Assembly: GCF_024707105.1 (NCBI RefSeq)
Contig: NZ_JANQAJ010000013.1
Span: 310,001-374,000 of the forward strand
DNA length: 64,000 bases
Reading direction: 5' to 3'
Origin: Devosia ginsengisoli
GTDB taxonomy: Bacteria; Pseudomonadota; Alphaproteobacteria; Rhizobiales; Devosiaceae
In this document: in pieces, positions 10,767-20,441 of the stretch
Position numbering within the stretch: position 1 is the stretch's first letter
How the letters are laid out: each line of letters opens with the position of its first letter
The notes under the pieces: model-generated
The model's input: the letters and a program-made list of their open reading frames with translations, nothing else
Database searches by the model: none
What the model was told of the DNA's origin: nothing
Program-made: the position numbers and the translations under genes

Positions 10767-11723
10767 TCAGCGTACGGACCGCAGGTAATGATTGACCGCC
10801 AACCCCTCGGGCTGATCATCGAACGCCTCGAATTCGAGCGGCAGGTCCTCGGCCTCGACTATCTCATAATTGGCTTCGCTGGAAAAGAGACCGGTCAACA
10901 CATGCGCGTTGAGCGCGTGCCCGCCCTTGTAGGAGCGGAAACGGCCCCAGATCGGCAGGCCGCCGAGCGACAGATCGCCGATGGCGTCGAGCAGCTTGTG
11001 GCGCACGAATTCGTCTTCATAGCGCAGCCCGCCCGGATTGAGGATGCGGTCCTCATGCACGGTGATGGAATTGTCGAGGCTGGAGCCGAGCGCATAGCCG
11101 GCCTGGCGCAGGATCTTGGCATCGCGCACGAAGCCGAAGGTGCGGGCGCTGGACACGTCTTCGTAGTAGCGGCGCGGCGTCCAGTCGAAAATCATGCGCT
11201 GGCGGCCGATGACCTTGGAGTCGAAATCGATCTCGAGGTCGAGCGCGCGGCCGTTATAGGGCTCGAGCGCGGCAAAGGCGTCGTTGTTGCGCACGGTGAC
11301 CGCACGCATGATCTTGAGGAACTTGCGCTGCGCCGGCTGGATTTCGAGGCCGACCTGCAGAATCGCTTCGGCAAAGGGCCGCGCGCTGCCATCCAGAATC
11401 GGACATTCGCCGCCATCGAGGGTAATGAGCGCGTTATCGACGCCCATGCCTGATAGCGCCGACATGACATGCTCCACCGTGGCGACGCTGACGCTATCGC
11501 CCAGATCGAGCGTAGTGCAGAGCGTGGTGCGGGTGACACGCGAAAAATGCACGGGAACCGGGGCTGTCGTGGTGCCATCGCTCTTGACGCGGCAGATGGT
11601 GATTCCGGTATCGGGAGCGCCTGGGCTGATGGTCAGGGTCACCGGCTGGGCACTATGCACGCCATATCCGGAAAAGCTGGTCGCGGCCGCGACTGTACGC
11701 TGGCGCGTGGACAATTTGTTCAT
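10767..11723 (-). CDS. lpxC: UDP-3-O-acyl-N-acetylglucosamine deacetylase
   Basis: Zinc enzyme for the committed step of lipid A synthesis, in the cytoplasm. Of 318 residues, the zinc ligands are H85 (EHVMSAL), H242 and D246 (RHKLLDAIGD). The general acid H269 lies in KGGHALN, and the ECPILDGS strand is present at 106-113. It follows ftsZ, the usual end of the dcw cluster, but a strong terminator separates the two, so lpxC probably has its own promoter within 11724-11774. Confidence 0.97.
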   Translation of the reverse strand: MNKLSTRQRTVAAATSFSGYGVHSAQPVTLTISPGAPDTGITICRVKSDGTTTAPVPVHFSRVTRTTLCTTLDLGDSVSVATVEHVMSALSGMGVDNALITLDGGECPILDGSARPFAEAILQVGLEIQPAQRKFLKIMRAVTVRNNDAFAALEPYNGRALDLEIDFDSKVIGRQRMIFDWTPRRYYEDVSSARTFGFVRDAKILRQAGYALGSSLDNSITVHEDRILNPGGLRYEDEFVRHKLLDAIGDLSLGGLPIWGRFRSYKGGHALNAHVLTGLFSSEANYEIVEAEDLPLEFEAFDDQPEGLAVNHYLRSVR

Positions 11724-11774
11724 ACGCGAAATAACTCCGACCCCAAGCCCGAACGCCCGAAAACTGTGTTAGCC

Positions 11775-11806
11775 AAAAAAAAACTCGGCGCGAAAGCCGC
11801 GCCGAG
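11775..11806 (-). terminator. Intrinsic terminator after ftsZ
   Basis: CTCGGCG (11784-11790) pairs with CGCCGAG (11800-11806), extended by one G-C step. On the minus strand a run of nine T follows. It separates ftsZ from lpxC. Confidence 0.88.
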
Positions 11807-11836
11807 CAATGTTCTCCGGAATTTACGAACCGCCTG

Positions 11837-13504
11837 TTAACCGTGCTTGCGCAGGAAGGCCGGAATTTCCAGGCTGTCCTTCTGCGGTGCCGGCGCCGGC
11901 TGGCGGCCATGGGCATCGAGATTGCCACGGGCACCCTCGACGGCGGGGGCAACCCGCGAAGTCCTTGCGCCACCTGCCTCAATGGCGCTGCGCGCAGCGG
12001 CGTCGTCGGCGGCTGAATAGGGCACTTCCTCACGAGCTGGCGCCTGCGGCTGGCCCAGGTTGAGACCCACATTGGAGGCCAGTTTCTTGAACAGCGCGCG
12101 TGCGTTGCGCGGCTCGGAATCGTGACGTTCCTGTTGCTCCTGTGACCGCCTCGCAACAGCAGGCAGTTCCTCGGTGCGCGGCATGCGGCGCTGACCCTCG
12201 GGGCGAGCGGCGTGGGACGGCACATAGACGCTGGGCACCGGCTCGTCGGCCATGGCGGGCGCATCGTCGGCTTCCTGCACGCTCTCGGCGGCCGGGATAT
12301 AGGGCTCGACGAAAACGCCATCGTCTTCCATGTCATAGGGCGCGGGCGCCGGAGCGGACATGCTGAAGGCTTCGGCCACGGCGGCCTCGACCTGATGTTC
12401 GATGGCCTGCGCCGGAGCGGGCGTCGCCAGGGCGGCGCGCTCGGCGGAAACACGGGTCGGCTCGACCGGCACATGGCGGCGCACTTCGAGCGGCGTGCGC
12501 GAAGCATGCGGCTTGGCCGGCTCCAGCGCCTGGACCATGGTGGCATCGGTGCCGGTGGCGACGACCGAGACGCGCAGCGTGCCGGTCAGGCTCGGATCGT
12601 AGGTCGCGCCCAGGATGATATTGCAATCGGTGTCGACTTCCTCGCGGATGCGGCTGGCTGCCTCGTCGACTTCGTACAGCGTCAGGTCCGGACCGCCAGT
12701 GATGGAGATCAGCAGGCCCCGCGCCCCCTGCATCGACACATCGTCGAGCAGCGGATTGGCAATGGCGGCTTCGGCGGCGTGGCGGGCACGATCTTCGCCC
12801 GAAGCCTCGCCGGTCCCCATCATCGCCTTGCCCATGCCGCGCATCACGGCGCGCACGTCGGCGAAGTCGAGGTTGATCAGGCCTTCCTTGACCATCAGAT
12901 CGGTGATGCAGGCGACGCCCGAGAACAGCACCTGGTCGGCCATGGCGAAGGCATCGGCGAAGGTGGTCTTCTCGTTGGCGACGCGGAACAGGTTCTGGTT
13001 GGGGATGACGATCAGCGTATCGACATGGCGATGCAGCTCATCGATCCCGTCTTCGGCCAGGCGGGCGCGGCGATTGCCTTCGAAATTGAACGGCTTGGTG
13101 ACAACGCCAACCGTGAGGATCCCCTGCTCGCGGGCCGCGCGGGCCACGACCGGCGCCGCGCCGGTCCCGGTGCCGCCGCCCATGCCGGCGGTGATGAACA
13201 CCATATGCGAACCGCTGAGGTGATCATTGATCTCGTCCCAGCTTTCCTCGGCCGCCGCACGACCCACTTCAGGGTGCGAACCGGCACCCAGGCCTTCGGT
13301 AACACCGACGCCGAGCTGGATGATCCGCTGCGCCTTGGACAAGGCCAGAGCCTGGGCATCGGTATTGGCGACGACGAAATCGACACCGTCGAGCCCGGAT
13401 TCAATCATGTTGTTGACGGCATTGCCGCCGGCGCCGCCCGTGCCGAACACGGTAATGCGGGGCTTGAGTTCCTGGATATCCGGGATGGTGAGGTTGATCG
13501 TCAT
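11837..13504 (-). CDS. ftsZ: Cell division GTPase FtsZ
   Basis: Tubulin homologue that forms the division ring at midcell. With the start MTINLTIPD (ATG at 13504; an in-frame ATG 12 bases upstream is less like the family) it has 555 residues. The GTP-binding signature GGGTGTG is at 109-115 and the T7 synergy loop [10 protein letters not shown] at 211-220. A long, poorly conserved Ala/Pro/Glu-rich linker (about 320-540) follows, as in Hyphomicrobiales. The C-terminal peptide [11 protein letters not shown] is the docking site for FtsA and ZipA-type partners. Transcription ends at the terminator just downstream. Unlike the usual order, ftsA is not adjacent: corA and a divergent VOC gene intervene. 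Confidence 0.97.
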   Translation of the reverse strand: MTINLTIPDIQELKPRITVFGTGGAGGNAVNNMIESGLDGVDFVVANTDAQALALSKAQRIIQLGVGVTEGLGAGSHPEVGRAAAEESWDEINDHLSGSHMVFITAGMGGGTGTGAAPVVARAAREQGILTVGVVTKPFNFEGNRRARLAEDGIDELHRHVDTLIVIPNQNLFRVANEKTTFADAFAMADQVLFSGVACITDLMVKEGLINLDFADVRAVMRGMGKAMMGTGEASGEDRARHAAEAAIANPLLDDVSMQGARGLLISITGGPDLTLYEVDEAASRIREEVDTDCNIILGATYDPSLTGTLRVSVVATGTDATMVQALEPAKPHASRTPLEVRRHVPVEPTRVSAERAALATPAPAQAIEHQVEAAVAEAFSMSAPAPAPYDMEDDGVFVEPYIPAAESVQEADDAPAMADEPVPSVYVPSHAARPEGQRRMPRTEELPAVARRSQEQQERHDSEPRNARALFKKLASNVGLNLGQPQAPAREEVPYSAADDAAARSAIEAGGARTSRVAPAVEGARGNLDAHGRQPAPAPQKDSLEIPAFLRKHG

Positions 13505-13748
13505 GGAAGGCCCCATAGTGGCGTGATTGGTAAAGATTTACCCTCCCAAACGTTAACCGGCCCCTAACAATTGTCTCACCGGTGTTAACGTGAACGCAAT
13601 TTGCGACACTCCCCGGTTACGCATTGAGGGTCCGTTAACCACGCGAAAAACCCCGACAAGCCCTGTTGACACCGTGTATATAACCATTTAGCAATATAAC
13701 ATATTGGTTCTGGACAAAGGCTCCGGCGCCTATCGAGGAGAATGAAAA
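13505..13748. promoter_or_regulatory. Divergent intergenic region upstream of ftsZ and the VOC gene
   Basis: This AT-richer gap separates two outward-facing genes. On the plus strand TTGACA (13666-13671) is a good -35 box, followed by the AT-rich GTATATAACC and GCAATATAAC stretches in which a -10 could lie. GAGGAG at 13735 is the ribosome binding site of the plus gene. The ftsZ promoter must also lie here, but I cannot place its boxes with confidence. GTTAACCGG/CCGGTGTTAAC near 13552-13587 is a possible operator half-pair. Confidence 0.4.
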
Positions 13749-14210
13749 ATGACCAAGATCATGCCCTGCCTGTGGTTCGACAACCGCATCGACGACGCCA
13801 TCAAGTTCTATACCGAGACCTTCAAGAGCGCGAAGGTGCACGACGTGGTGCGCCAGGACCCCAAGGGGCCGGCCTTTACCGCCGTGATCGAGCTGGAAGG
13901 ACAGAAGTTCCTGCTGCTCAATGGCGGGCCGCAGTTCAAGTTCAACGAGGCGGTGAGCTTTTCCATCGACTGCGCCGACCAGGAAGAGGTTGACTATTTC
14001 TGGAACAAGTTCGTCGGCGAAGGCGGCGAGGAAAGCATGTGCGGCTGGTGCAAGGACCGCTTCGGCCTCTCCTGGCAGGTGGTGCCCAAGCAGATGTTCG
14101 ATACCGTCTATGGCAAGGACCCTGTAGGCGCCAACCGCGCCATGCAGGCCATGCTGCAGATGCGCAAGCTTGATGTCGCCCAGTTGCAGAAGGCCTATGC
14201 GGGCGGTTGA
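13749..14210 (+). CDS. VOC-family protein (PhnB-like)
   Basis: A 153-residue single vicinal-oxygen-chelate domain of the PhnB / 3-demethylubiquinone methyltransferase-like family. Typical strings are MPCLWFDNRIDDAIKFYTETF at the start, FLLLNGGPQFKFNEAVSFSIDC in the middle and DRFGLSWQVVP towards the end, with a helical tail. The substrate is unknown; many such proteins are orphan dimers. A good ribosome binding site (GAGGAG) precedes the ATG. It is the only plus-strand gene between ftsZ and corA and interrupts the dcw cluster. Confidence 0.85.
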   Translation: MTKIMPCLWFDNRIDDAIKFYTETFKSAKVHDVVRQDPKGPAFTAVIELEGQKFLLLNGGPQFKFNEAVSFSIDCADQEEVDYFWNKFVGEGGEESMCGWCKDRFGLSWQVVPKQMFDTVYGKDPVGANRAMQAMLQMRKLDVAQLQKAYAGG

Positions 14211-14250
14211 TCCTCTCGTCCGCGAGAGGGATGTTCAGTCTGTGGCTCCC

Positions 14251-14360
14251 GTCACCCCACCCTCATTCTCTCCCCATCAAGGGGAGGGAGGCGCCAGCTC
14301 CGATGCCCGTGTTCATCGTCTCCCTCCCCCTTGTGGGGAGGGATCAAGGGCGGGGGTGGC
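14251..14360. repeat. Paired palindromic repeat, family R1
   Basis: Same design and central sequence as the unit at 3638-3752: CACCCCACCCTC...CTCCCC...GGGGAGGGAGGCGCCAGC, then TTCATCGTCTCCCTCCCC...GGGGAGGGATCAAGGGCGGGGGTGG. It follows the VOC gene and faces corA, so it may act as a bidirectional stop signal. Confidence 0.82.
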
Positions 14361-14434
14361 CACACGCACCGGACTGGCGGAAAGATCCTAGTTCACTTGC
14401 GAGGTAGAGGTGGCACGCCCCCTCCTTCCCGCCG

Positions 14435-15418
14435 CTACAGCCAGCCGCGCCGCTTGAAATAGAGGAAGGGCAGCACGGCCGAAGCAACCATCAGCCCCAG
14501 CGAAAAGGGATATCCGAAGTCCCAGTGCAGTTCGGGCATGATATCGAAGTTCATGCCATAGACCGAGCCGATCAGCGTCGGCGGCAGCAGCACCACCGCC
14601 ACGACCGAGAAAATCTTGATGATCTGGTTCTGCTCCAGGTTGATCAGCCCCAGCGTGGCATCGAGCAGGAAATTGATCTTGGTGGAGAGCGTGCGGGCAT
14701 GCTCGCCCAGCGACAGCGCATCGCGCTGGATCAGCTTGGACAATTGCCTTGCCTCGCGCGCCGCCTTGGTTGTCCCCTCATTGGAGGCGCCGTGATAGGC
14801 GGTGAGCCGGGACACGCTGACCAGGCTTTCCTGCACCATGGTCAACAGCTCGGCCTTGCCGCCGATCTGTTCGATGATGGAGCGCAGGTCCTGCTGGAAT
14901 TTCTCGGCGGTCGAGCTTTTCTTTCGGAACACGTCGCGGGAAATCTGGTCGATTTCATTGCCCAGCCGCTCCAGCGCATCGGCGGTGCGGTCGGTCATCG
15001 CTTCGAGCAGGCCCAGGAACACTTCGGCCCCGCTCTTGCAGGCCACGCTTTTCGGCTTCACCGCCCGCATCGCATAGGCTGCGAACGGCCGGGGATCGGC
15101 AAAGCGCACGCTGACCAGCGTATTGCCCTTGAGAATGAAGGTGATGGCTGTCTTGATCGGGTCTTCGGTATCGAGTCCCGATAGCGCCGTCATGGTCATG
15201 AACTCCGCGCCGTCCTCGGTATAGAGGCGCGAGGATAGCTCGATTTCCTCCATCTCGGCCTTGGTGGGGATTTCGATGGCCAGGAGGTTGTTGACCAGCG
15301 CTTCTTCCTCCGGCGTGGGATGGAGCAGGTCCAGCCACACCAGATTGGTGGCGCTGCTCAATTCCGCAGCGGGAACTTCAACGAGCCGGGCAAGGGTATT
15401 CTGATAGCTGCGCAGCAT
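14435..15418 (-). CDS. corA: Magnesium/divalent cation transporter, CorA family
   Basis: Inner-membrane pentameric Mg2+ channel. With the ATG at 15418 (AGGAG eight bases upstream; an upstream in-frame TTG is less likely) it has 327 residues. A large cytoplasmic funnel comes first, with a long helix around 150-260. Two C-terminal membrane segments follow: the first ends in the signature YGMNF, and the second is the hydrophobic stretch before KRRGW. It lies between ftsA and ftsZ, an unusual position. A hairpin next to the ribosome binding site may control translation. Confidence 0.93.
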   Translation of the reverse strand: MLRSYQNTLARLVEVPAAELSSATNLVWLDLLHPTPEEEALVNNLLAIEIPTKAEMEEIELSSRLYTEDGAEFMTMTALSGLDTEDPIKTAITFILKGNTLVSVRFADPRPFAAYAMRAVKPKSVACKSGAEVFLGLLEAMTDRTADALERLGNEIDQISRDVFRKKSSTAEKFQQDLRSIIEQIGGKAELLTMVQESLVSVSRLTAYHGASNEGTTKAAREARQLSKLIQRDALSLGEHARTLSTKINFLLDATLGLINLEQNQIIKIFSVVAVVLLPPTLIGSVYGMNFDIMPELHWDFGYPFSLGLMVASAVLPFLYFKRRGWL

Positions 15419-15427
15419 GGGCAAACT

Positions 15428-15462
15428 CCTGAGGCATAGACCGCACGCGGCCGCCTCACAGG
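15428..15462 (-). promoter_or_regulatory. Hairpin covering the corA ribosome binding site
   Basis: On the minus strand CCTGTGAGGC pairs with GCCTCAGG (two-base bulge) across a GC-rich loop. The 3' arm overlaps the AGGAG that precedes the corA ATG. Formation would hide the binding site, so this may be a simple translational switch. It matches no riboswitch consensus I know. Confidence 0.35.
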
Positions 15463-15602
15463 GTTGCCGTCAGTGTCGGGGGGGCAGCGAAAATGGGCGA
15501 CGTCGAACTTCGACTGTCGGGATTCATGGTGTTTCTCGATTTTTGATACGGCCGGGCCGTCAACACGCCTCTGTTGCGCCGAGCGCCTGCCGGTGTCAAC
15601 CG

Positions 15603-15704
15603 CTAGAGCATCGCGCAGAAAAGTGGGAACCGGTTTTCGGCAAAAGGCGATGCAACAACAAAGGATAGAGCGGCACTTTTGCGTTCGACAGAACGCACGC
15701 CGCT
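15603..15704. repeat. Dispersed intergenic repeat, family R5 (AGAGCATCGCGCAG...)
   Basis: Contains AGAGCATCGCGCAGAAAAGT, a GGAACCGGTTTTC palindrome and a second part with AGAGCGGC...GCCGCTCT arms around TTTTGCGTTCGACAGAACGCA. Related sequence occurs at 55019-55075. The type is common in Hyphomicrobiales. It fills most of the gap downstream of ftsA; the remaining 15463-15602 shows nothing I can identify. Confidence 0.6.
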
Positions 15705-17018
15705 CTAGAAGCTTGTGCGCAGCCAGTTGCCGACGCGGGCGAAATAGCCGTCGGTGCCGGTGAGTTTGCGGCTGCCGCGCGGCTCGGCATATTCCTGGGC
15801 GCAGACCTGCGGATAGATCAGCATGCCGGCGACGCTGGCAAAGGCAGCGCCCTTGGCCATTTCGGGCAGGCCGGCAATGCCCATGGGGCGGCCATTGCGC
15901 ACATTGCGGGCCAGGATACGCCGGGCGACTTCCGGCAGGCCGGTCATTTCACTGGCGCCGCCCGTCAGCACGAAGCGGCGGCCGCAGACATCCATCATGC
16001 CGGTGGCCTGCATGCGGTCGCGGATGGCGGTGAGGATTTCCTCGATGCGCGGGCGCATGATGCGGGTCAGCACCGACCGGGCCACCTGCCCCGGTGCCTC
16101 GTCATGGCTGGCGCCGACCGGCTGGATGGGGATCAGGTCGCGTTCATCGGCCTGGCCGGGCAGCACCGAGCCGTAGAAGGTCTTGAGGCGTTCGGCATCG
16201 GCCACGCTGACCGAGAGCTGGCGGGCAATATCGAGCGTCAGGTGGTGGCCGCCAATGGCGATGGCATCGGCATAGACCAGATGGCCGTCGTTGAAGACGG
16301 ACACGGTGGTCGTCGCGCCGCCGAAGTCGATGCAGGCCACGCCGAGCTGGGCTTCGTCATCGACCAAAACGGCCAGGCCCGAGGCATAGGGCGTGGCGAT
16401 CAGCGCTTCGATCTGCAGGTGGCAGCGATGCAGCACCAGTTCGAGATTGCGCATGGCCAGGGTTTCCGAGCTGACCACGGCGACATCGACGCCGAGCTTG
16501 TCGCCGACCATGCCCTTGGGGTCGCGAATGCCCTTCTGGCCGTCGATCGCGTAACCGATCGGTAACGCGTGAATGATGGAGCGCTCCGGCCGCACCGAGC
16601 GCTCGTTGACGGCGCGCAGCACGCGATGGATATCGCCCTTTTCCACTTCCTGCCCGTCGAGCGAGACGGCGGCGGAGAAGGTCTCCGAGCCAAGACGCCC
16701 GGCGGTGACGTTGACGATGACGGTTTCGAGCGTCAGCCCCGCCGCGCGCTCGGCCATGCCGACCACGGAGCGGATGGCCTGCTCGGCCTTTTCGATATCG
16801 GTGACGACGCCGCTCTTGACCCCGGAGGACGGGCCATAGCCAAAGCCGATCACCTCGGCCTGGTGCGAGCGCCCGCGCAGCGCCTTGCCCTCGGCGCGCG
16901 GGGTGAGGCGCGCGATGACGCAGCAGATCTTGGTGGAGCCGATATCCAGCACGGCAACCAGCGTGGTCTTGCCGGGCTGGACAGGGCGAAGCCGGGAGGT
17001 CATGGCGTCGGTCATCAT
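15705..17018 (-). CDS. ftsA: Cell division actin homologue FtsA
   Basis: Actin-like ATPase that anchors FtsZ to the membrane. It has 437 residues starting [10 protein letters not shown]. Phosphate-1 is DIGSTKICC near 35, phosphate-2 is the segment CIDFGGATTTVS, and the adenosine motif is VLTGGASEMTGL. The C-terminal helix GYFARVGNWLRTSF is the membrane-targeting amphipathic helix. The ATG overlaps the true ftsQ stop (ATGATGA). In the sequence as given the frame runs open upstream into ftsQ without a stop, giving an apparent 768-residue FtsQ-FtsA protein. I judge that to be a frameshift artefact in ftsQ, and FtsA itself is complete. Confidence 0.95.
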   Translation of the reverse strand: MMTDAMTSRLRPVQPGKTTLVAVLDIGSTKICCVIARLTPRAEGKALRGRSHQAEVIGFGYGPSSGVKSGVVTDIEKAEQAIRSVVGMAERAAGLTLETVIVNVTAGRLGSETFSAAVSLDGQEVEKGDIHRVLRAVNERSVRPERSIIHALPIGYAIDGQKGIRDPKGMVGDKLGVDVAVVSSETLAMRNLELVLHRCHLQIEALIATPYASGLAVLVDDEAQLGVACIDFGGATTTVSVFNDGHLVYADAIAIGGHHLTLDIARQLSVSVADAERLKTFYGSVLPGQADERDLIPIQPVGASHDEAPGQVARSVLTRIMRPRIEEILTAIRDRMQATGMMDVCGRRFVLTGGASEMTGLPEVARRILARNVRNGRPMGIAGLPEMAKGAAFASVAGMLIYPQVCAQEYAEPRGSRKLTGTDGYFARVGNWLRTSF

Positions 17019-18011
17019 TGCGGAAGTGTCGTCGGTTGGGGAAACGTGGTCGATGGCAGGTTGCGCGGCGGCAGCGGATAGGGCTGGGCCGACCGGGCGC
17101 GTTCGGCAATGGCGGCCTTGCGCGCCTTTTTCCTCGGCCGCCAGTTCCTCGTCGGTCTTGGTGGGACGCACGGCAACCAGCGTATCGACGCGCATGTCGA
17201 TGACGGTCACGTCGCGGTCGAGCAACTGGTATCTGGCCTGGTAGGATTCCAGGTTCCGCAATGCGCGGGCGACGCCCAGTTCGGGCAATTGCACGCGCAG
17301 GCCGGTATCGTAGATCAGGTCCCAGCGGCGGTCGGCAATGCGCGACAGCGCCACCAGCCCATCCTGCAGCGCCGGATGCTGGTCGAGCGCGCGGATCATC
17401 ACCATGGCATCGTCATTGGCGCCGTCGCCCACCACCAGCGGCAGGTCGCTATAGGCGCCATGATCCTCGCCGATCTGTTCGCCCGCGCCATCGACCAGGA
17501 AAGTGATGCCATCGACCCGCCAGCGGGCGACCGGTAGCTTTTCGGTTACCGTTACGATGACGTCGCCGGGATAGGTCTTGCGCACGGTGACGCCGGCAAC
17601 GGCTGGCAATTCGGCGATGCGCTGGCGAGCGGCTTCGACATCGAAGCTGACCGTGGAGGTATGCGGCTCGATGCCGAGCGCGTCGAAAATGGCCTGTTCG
17701 CTGGTGAGCGTCTGGCCGGAAATGGAAATCTCGCCGATGGCAAGGCCCGCAGCGGCGAACCGACCCTGCGCCACATCGCCCAGCGCGATGGCGCCGATGC
17801 CGATGGGCTCGCGCAGTTCATAAATGGCGATGGCGGCGCTCAGCAGGGCCGCAACGGCCACGCCGCGCATGATGGCCTTGCGATGCAGCACCCAGGCGCG
17901 GCCGAGATTGTTGGCGAGCTTGCGCCGGGGCGAGCGGACAGGAACAGGCAATGCGCGGGGATCGACCACCCTTGCGCCGGCGAGAAAGGTCTCGCTCTTT
18001 ACCTGTTGCAA
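17015..18011 (-). CDS. ftsQ: Cell division protein FtsQ, frameshifted near its end
   Basis: Bitopic divisome protein. A cytoplasmic basic tail is followed by a membrane segment at 48-66 ([18 protein letters not shown]), a POTRA domain at about 91-161 ([19 protein letters not shown]) and a beta domain to about 290. One extra base at the run CCTTTTT (17125-17131) moves the end of the gene into the ftsA frame. Dropping one base restores ...[17 protein letters not shown]...TTLPQ and a TGA at 17015-17017 overlapping the ftsA start, for 331 residues. The start overlaps the end of ddl, as is usual in this cluster. Confidence 0.9.
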
Positions 18012-18919
18012 CTCGCGTCCTCCACCATCCAGGCGACCAGCTCTTCGTAGGAATGCCCGGCATGCACAGCCTGCTCGGGCACCAGCGACGTCTCGGTCAT
18101 GCCCGGCTGGGTATTGATCTCAAGACAGACCAGTTCCCCGTCGGGACCGGCAGCGTCGTTGTAGCGGAAGTCACACCGCGTCACGCCCCGGCAACCGAGA
18201 GCCGCATGCGCGGCAAGGCTTAGCTTTTGCACTTTGTCGTAAATTTTAGGTTGAAGCTGCGCCGGAATAATGTGGACCGATCCGCCTTTAGCGTATTTGG
18301 CCTCATAATTGTAAAAGCTCAGATCGGTGACGATCTCGGTGACGCCAAGCGCCACGTCGCCCATCACGGCGCAGGTCAGCTCCCGGCCGGGAATGTAGCG
18401 CTCGACCATGATCTCTTCGCCGCAATTCCAGTCTTCGCGCAGGATTTCCTGCGGCGGATGGCTGGTGCCTGTCTTGACGATGAACACGCCGAAACTGGAG
18501 CCCTCGGCAATCGGCTTGATGACATAGGGCGGCGCCATGACATGGCTGCGCGCCGCTTCGGGCCGCGACACGATGACGTGATCGGTCACCGGAATGCCGG
18601 CGGCCTTGAGCATGATCTTGGCCTGGTGCTTGTCCATGGCCAGCGCCGAGGCCAGCACGCCCGAATGGGTATAGGGGATTTCCAGCAGTTCCAGCACGCC
18701 CTGGATCATGCCGCTTTCCCCGAACGGACCATGCAGCGCGTTGAAGGCGACATCGGGCTTGAGCTCGAGCAGGACATTGGCGATGTCACGCCCGACATCG
18801 ACCTCGGTCACCCGGTAGCCGGCGCGGCGCAGGGCCGACGCGCACTGCGCCCCGCTGCTGAGCGAAACCGGCCGCTCATTGGACCACCCGCCCATGAGGA
18901 CGGCGACATGCTTGGTCAT
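17999..18919 (-). CDS. ddl: D-alanine--D-alanine ligase
   Basis: ATP-grasp enzyme that makes the D-Ala-D-Ala terminus of peptidoglycan precursors. It has 306 residues. The N-terminal lobe begins [19 protein letters not shown], the central [12 protein letters not shown] motif is present, and the ATP-grasp core ends with [20 protein letters not shown], which supplies the metal-binding Glu and Asn. It overlaps ftsQ by 13 bases. Upstream, in the place where murB usually sits, there is only a palindromic repeat before murC. Confidence 0.96.
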   Translation of the reverse strand: MTKHVAVLMGGWSNERPVSLSSGAQCASALRRAGYRVTEVDVGRDIANVLLELKPDVAFNALHGPFGESGMIQGVLELLEIPYTHSGVLASALAMDKHQAKIMLKAAGIPVTDHVIVSRPEAARSHVMAPPYVIKPIAEGSSFGVFIVKTGTSHPPQEILREDWNCGEEIMVERYIPGRELTCAVMGDVALGVTEIVTDLSFYNYEAKYAKGGSVHIIPAQLQPKIYDKVQKLSLAAHAALGCRGVTRCDFRYNDAAGPDGELVCLEINTQPGMTETSLVPEQAVHAGHSYEELVAWMVEDASCNR

Positions 18920-18951
18920 GGAGAGGTCCTTGCATTTGGGCTGCGGAAAGA

Positions 18952-19002
18952 ACCCCCACCCTCACTCCCTCCCCCTTGTGGGGAGGGAGTGAGGGTGGGG
19001 GT
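18952..19002. repeat. Perfect palindrome, family R1 core
   Basis: ACCCCCACCCTCACTCCCTC and its exact reverse complement flank CCCC-TTGT-GGGG. This makes one uninterrupted hairpin of about 23 pairs between ddl and murC. It is the core hairpin of the R1 family. It lies within the cell-wall operon on the minus strand and might attenuate or process the transcript. Confidence 0.85.
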
Positions 19003-19022
19003 GATGCCGCAGTCAGCCACGA

Positions 19023-20441
19023 TCATACCGGGTCTTTACCAATCAGCGCGCCAAGCTCGCCCGGCAGGGAAGCGGCCCATTGGGTGATGTTGCCGGCGCC
19101 CAGACACACGACATAATCGCCATCCTCGGCGCGGCCGGCGATGAGCCGGGCCAGGTCTTCCGGCTTGTCGAGCACGCGGGCATCGCGGTGGCCCAGGGCG
19201 ATGATGCGATGCACCAGTTCCTCATGGGTCACCCCGGCAATGGGCTGCTCGCCGGCGGCATAGATCGGCGCCACGATGACCGTATCGGCATCGTTGAAGC
19301 AGGCGGCGAAATCGTCGAACAGGTCGTGCAGGCGGCTATAGCGATGCGGCTGCACCACTGCGATGACGTCGCGCCTGGTCGACTGGCGCGCCGCGCGCAG
19401 GGCCGAGGCGATTTCGACTGGGTGATGGCCGTAATCGTCGATAATGGTGATGCCGCCCACTTCGCCGGTCTTGGTGAAGCGGCGTTTGACGCCCGAAAAG
19501 CCCTTGAGCCCCTTGCGGATGGCATCGGCCGGCACACGCAGCTGGTCGGCCACGGCGATGGCGGCGGTGGCATTGAGCGCATTATGCTCGCCCGGCATGG
19601 GCAGTTCGAGCCCGTCGATGCGCAACTGCGTCTGGCGGATGCGGTCGCGGATTTCGACGGCGAAATGGCTGATGCCATTGACGGTGTTGAGTTCGACCAG
19701 CCGCACGTCGGCCTGCGGATTGGTGCCATAGGTGATGACGCGGCGATCCTGGATTTCGCCGACCAGCGCCTGCACCACGGGATGGTCGAGGCACATCACG
19801 GCAAAGCCGTAGAAGGGGACATTTTCCACGAACTGGCGGAAGGCGCGCTTGACGCCCTCGAAGTCGTGATAGTGGTCGAGATGTTCGGGGTCGATATTGG
19901 TGATCACCGCCACGTCGGCGGGCAGCTTGACGAAAGTGCCGTCGCTCTCGTCGGCCTCTACCACCATCCAGTCGCCGCCGCCCAGCCGCGCATTGGTGCC
20001 ATAGGCATTGATGATGCCGCCATTGATGACGGTGGGGTCGAGTTCGCCTGCATCGAGCAGGGTGGCGACCAGCGTCGTCGTGGTGGTCTTGCCATGCGTA
20101 CCGCCAATGGCGATGGCATTCTTGAAGCGCATGATCTCGGCCAGCATCTCGGCGCGGCGCACCACCGGCAAAGCGCGGGCGCGGGCCGCCATCAGCTCGG
20201 GATTATCCTTCTTGATGGCCGAGGAGATCACCACGACTTCGGCTTCACCCAGATTGTCGGCCGACTGGCCGATATGGATGGTGATGCCCATGTCGCGCAG
20301 GCGCTGCACATTGGGATTGGCCGCAGCATCCGAGCCCTGCACGATATAGCCCTGATTGTGCAGGATTTCGGCAATGCCGCTCATGCCGATGCCGCCAATG
20401 CCGACAAAATGCACCGGGCCGAGGGTTTCCGGCATGTTCAT
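19023..20441 (-). CDS. murC: UDP-N-acetylmuramate--L-alanine ligase
   Basis: Cytoplasmic Mur ligase that adds the first amino acid to UDP-MurNAc. It has 472 residues. The N-terminal UDP-binding motif is [12 protein letters not shown] at 14-25 and the ATP loop [10 protein letters not shown] at 113-122. The central domain motif DESDGTF and the C-terminal [10 protein letters not shown] are typical of MurC. It overlaps murG by four bases, showing translational coupling. Confidence 0.97.
   Translation of the reverse strand: MNMPETLGPVHFVGIGGIGMSGIAEILHNQGYIVQGSDAAANPNVQRLRDMGITIHIGQSADNLGEAEVVVISSAIKKDNPELMAARARALPVVRRAEMLAEIMRFKNAIAIGGTHGKTTTTTLVATLLDAGELDPTVINGGIINAYGTNARLGGGDWMVVEADESDGTFVKLPADVAVITNIDPEHLDHYHDFEGVKRAFRQFVENVPFYGFAVMCLDHPVVQALVGEIQDRRVITYGTNPQADVRLVELNTVNGISHFAVEIRDRIRQTQLRIDGLELPMPGEHNALNATAAIAVADQLRVPADAIRKGLKGFSGVKRRFTKTGEVGGITIIDDYGHHPVEIASALRAARQSTRRDVIAVVQPHRYSRLHDLFDDFAACFNDADTVIVAPIYAAGEQPIAGVTHEELVHRIIALGHRDARVLDKPEDLARLIAGRAEDGDYVVCLGAGNITQWAASLPGELGALIGKDPV

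Noticed and set aside
15705..18011. A genuine FtsQ-FtsA fusion protein
   Set aside because: The join disappears with a one-base correction at a homopolymer, the restored stop overlaps the ftsA start as normal, and the two proteins belong on opposite sides of the membrane.
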